64,000 nt of DNA from Streptomyces sp. NBC_00091 (GTDB lineage Bacteria; Actinomycetota; Actinomycetes; Streptomycetales; Streptomycetaceae), in NCBI RefSeq assembly GCF_026343185.1, contig NZ_JAPEMA010000001.1, forward strand, positions 3,720,001-3,784,000, given 5' to 3'. The notes beneath the pieces were generated by a model. The model made no database searches and was not told where the DNA came from. It saw nothing but the letters and a program-made list of their open reading frames with translations. Of this stretch, positions 62,910-64,000 are shown piece after piece. Within the stretch, counting starts at the first letter, position 1. Each line of letters opens with the position of its first letter. The position numbers were made by a program, and so were the translations under genes.

Positions 62910-63505
62910 GCCGGCACCTCCGCCGGGAGGGCGGTGGCCGCCTCGAACTGCGCGCGGGTGCAGAAGCTGAGGAGGGCTTCCTTCTCCGGCTTGGTGATGG
63001 GGCCGTCGGGGACGAAGCCGACTGCTTCGTTCAGGGTGTGGACCGCGGTGTTGCGGACGTCCGGTTCGACGACGACCCGGTCGGTCGAGGGGTCGGCGAA
63101 GAGGGCCGCCATCACGGTGGTGATGACCGCTCGGGTGAAGCCGGGGATCGGGGTGTCCGTCGGGGCCACCAGGAAGTGCATGCCGACGTCGCCGGGCTGG
63201 GCCTCGTACAGGCCGACGAGCTCCAGGCGCGAAGGGTCGTAGCTCTCCATCAGGAAGGCCGGGCGGCCCTCGTGGAGGCCGATGAAGGCGTGGTGGTGCT
63301 CGTGCGTGGTGATGCGTACGTACTCGCGCTCGACCTCGGTGAGGGTGGCGTCCTGCATCATCCAGAACGAGGCCTTGGGGTGCGTGACCCAGCCGTGCAG
63401 GAGTTCCGCGTCCGAGAAGGGGTCCAGGGGGCGCAGCGAGAAGGCGCCGAGCGTCGCGTCGGTGCGGGTGAAGAGGAGTTCGGAGTCAGAGGGGGTGGTG
63501 CTCAT
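62906..63505 (-). CDS. desC: DesC, hydroxycadaverine N-acyltransferase
   Basis: A 199-residue GNAT-like acyltransferase of the siderophore type (IucB/RhbD group): [50 protein letters not shown] and [21 protein letters not shown]. It acylates N-hydroxycadaverine with succinyl-, acetyl- or other acyl-CoA groups before assembly by DesD. It overlaps both desB and desD by 4 bp. Confidence 0.93.
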   Translation of the reverse strand: MSTTPSDSELLFTRTDATLGAFSLRPLDPFSDAELLHGWVTHPKASFWMMQDATLTEVEREYVRITTHEHHHAFIGLHEGRPAFLMESYDPSRLELVGLYEAQPGDVGMHFLVAPTDTPIPGFTRAVITTVMAALFADPSTDRVVVEPDVRNTAVHTLNEAVGFVPDGPITKPEKEALLSFCTRAQFEAATALPAEVPA

Positions 63506-64000
63506 GCGTGTGCGCCTTCCGGGGCCGCGAACTGCTGGAACGCGATGGACTTCTCGACCTTGTAGTGGGCGCGGCCGAGCAGCTCGCCGACGATGTACGC
63601 GTTGCGGTACGCGGCCATGCCCAGGTCGGGCGAGGTGAGGGAGTGGTTGTGGGTCGTGCCGTTCTGGAGGTAGACCCCGCGGCCGGTCACGTCGACGGCG
63701 TAGTTGCGGGCGGCGTCGAGGCGCCCGTGGCCGTCGAAGTTCAGGCGGGAGCGGACCGGGTCCAGGAACTCGGGGACCACGTACTTGTAGCCCGTGGCCA
63801 GGACCAGGCCCTCGGTGGTGAGGGAGAAGTCCCGCTCCTGCTCCTCCTGGCGCAGCCCCAGGGTGTAGGTGCCCGTGGTGGTGTCGTACGCCGTGCCGTT
63901 CAGGGAGGTGTTCGTCAGCAGGGTGGTCGGGACCTGGCCCGGCATGCTGATCTTCTTCTGGTAGAGCAGGTCGAAGATGGCGTTGATCAGATCGCCGTCG
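63502..64000 (-). CDS. desB: DesB, cadaverine N-monooxygenase, 3' part
   Basis: The last 165 codons of a flavin-dependent lysine/ornithine/diamine N-hydroxylase; the 5' end lies beyond the window. The family's [15 protein letters not shown] motif is present, followed by [26 protein letters not shown] and the conserved C-terminus. DesB hydroxylates cadaverine, the second step of desferrioxamine synthesis. desA, the lysine decarboxylase gene, is expected just upstream outside the window. Confidence 0.93.
   Translation of the reverse strand, partial: DGDLINAIFDLLYQKKISMPGQVPTTLLTNTSLNGTAYDTTTGTYTLGLRQEEQERDFSLTTEGLVLATGYKYVVPEFLDPVRSRLNFDGHGRLDAARNYAVDVTGRGVYLQNGTTHNHSLTSPDLGMAAYRNAYIVGELLGRAHYKVEKSIAFQQFAAPEGAHA

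Noticed and set aside
61125-64000. Iron box (DmdR/IdeR) for the des genes
   Set aside because: None was found between the overlapping des genes; it should lie before desA, outside the window.

Overview
The window is chromosomal DNA of a Streptomyces, read from very high GC with strong GC bias at third positions, many GTG starts, and marker genes: adpA, ornA, a PAS-GGDEF-EAL protein at the place expected for cdgA, a GH18 chitinase and an AA10 chitin-active oxygenase, LAXTG cell-wall proteins, and the end of the desferrioxamine operon. From memory, the order des - hexosaminidase - glmS - adpA - ornA - LacI regulator follows the core chromosome of other streptomycetes. No phage, insertion sequence or CRISPR array was seen. 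No called gene contains an in-frame TTA codon, including adpA, where one is normally expected.

Layout. 1-6.1 kb: end of a YidC/Oxa1-type insertase, a fumarylacetoacetate-hydrolase-family enzyme, a secreted ALF-repeat protein and a second secreted protein with LAXTG anchors, and a divergent oxidoreductase/ROK regulator pair. 6.2-14.6 kb: a GntR/HutC regulator and an apparent aminophosphonate uptake and breakdown operon (FAD oxidase, phosphonatase-like hydrolase, ABC transporter, binding lipoprotein, secreted phosphodiesterase-superfamily enzyme). 14.7-22.8 kb: a HAD phosphatase, a class F sortase with its likely substrate, a peptidoglycan-binding protein coupled to an SPFH membrane protein with a long disordered region, the chitin oxygenase, and an acyl-CoA synthetase remnant. 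22.7-30.8 kb: an IclR regulator, a flavin oxidoreductase, the chitinase, the c-di-GMP enzyme and a metalloprotease. Three identical tRNA-Lys(CUU) genes lie between 17.0 and 30.8 kb.

30.8-47.6 kb: small conserved proteins, an FMN reductase/MarR pair with three operator copies, a coupled three-gene nuclease - unknown - helicase operon resembling a split Dna2, a histidine phosphatase, an XRE/TPR regulator, a two-component system whose junction carries a 14-bp tandem repeat, DsbB, an MFS transporter and a CebR-like LacI regulator sharing a perfect 14-bp palindrome, and tRNA-His. 47.7-56.9 kb: ornA, adpA, a stress protein, an acetate-transporter-family protein, glmS and a GH20 hexosaminidase. 57-61 kb: a horizontally flavoured stretch with an SseB-like protein, a duplicated YrhB/papain-like toxin-type protein and a CAP protein ending in seven near-identical 49-residue repeats. 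61.1-64 kb: desD, desC and the 3' part of desB.

Functional links. Chitin oxygenase, chitinase, hexosaminidase and glmS form a chitin to GlcNAc to amino-sugar theme; each has a TGGTCTAGACCA-like (dre/chitinase-repeat) site near its promoter. The two phosphonate transcription units share a different, related motif beginning TAACGGGTCT. All family assignments come from reading the proteins; no database search was run.
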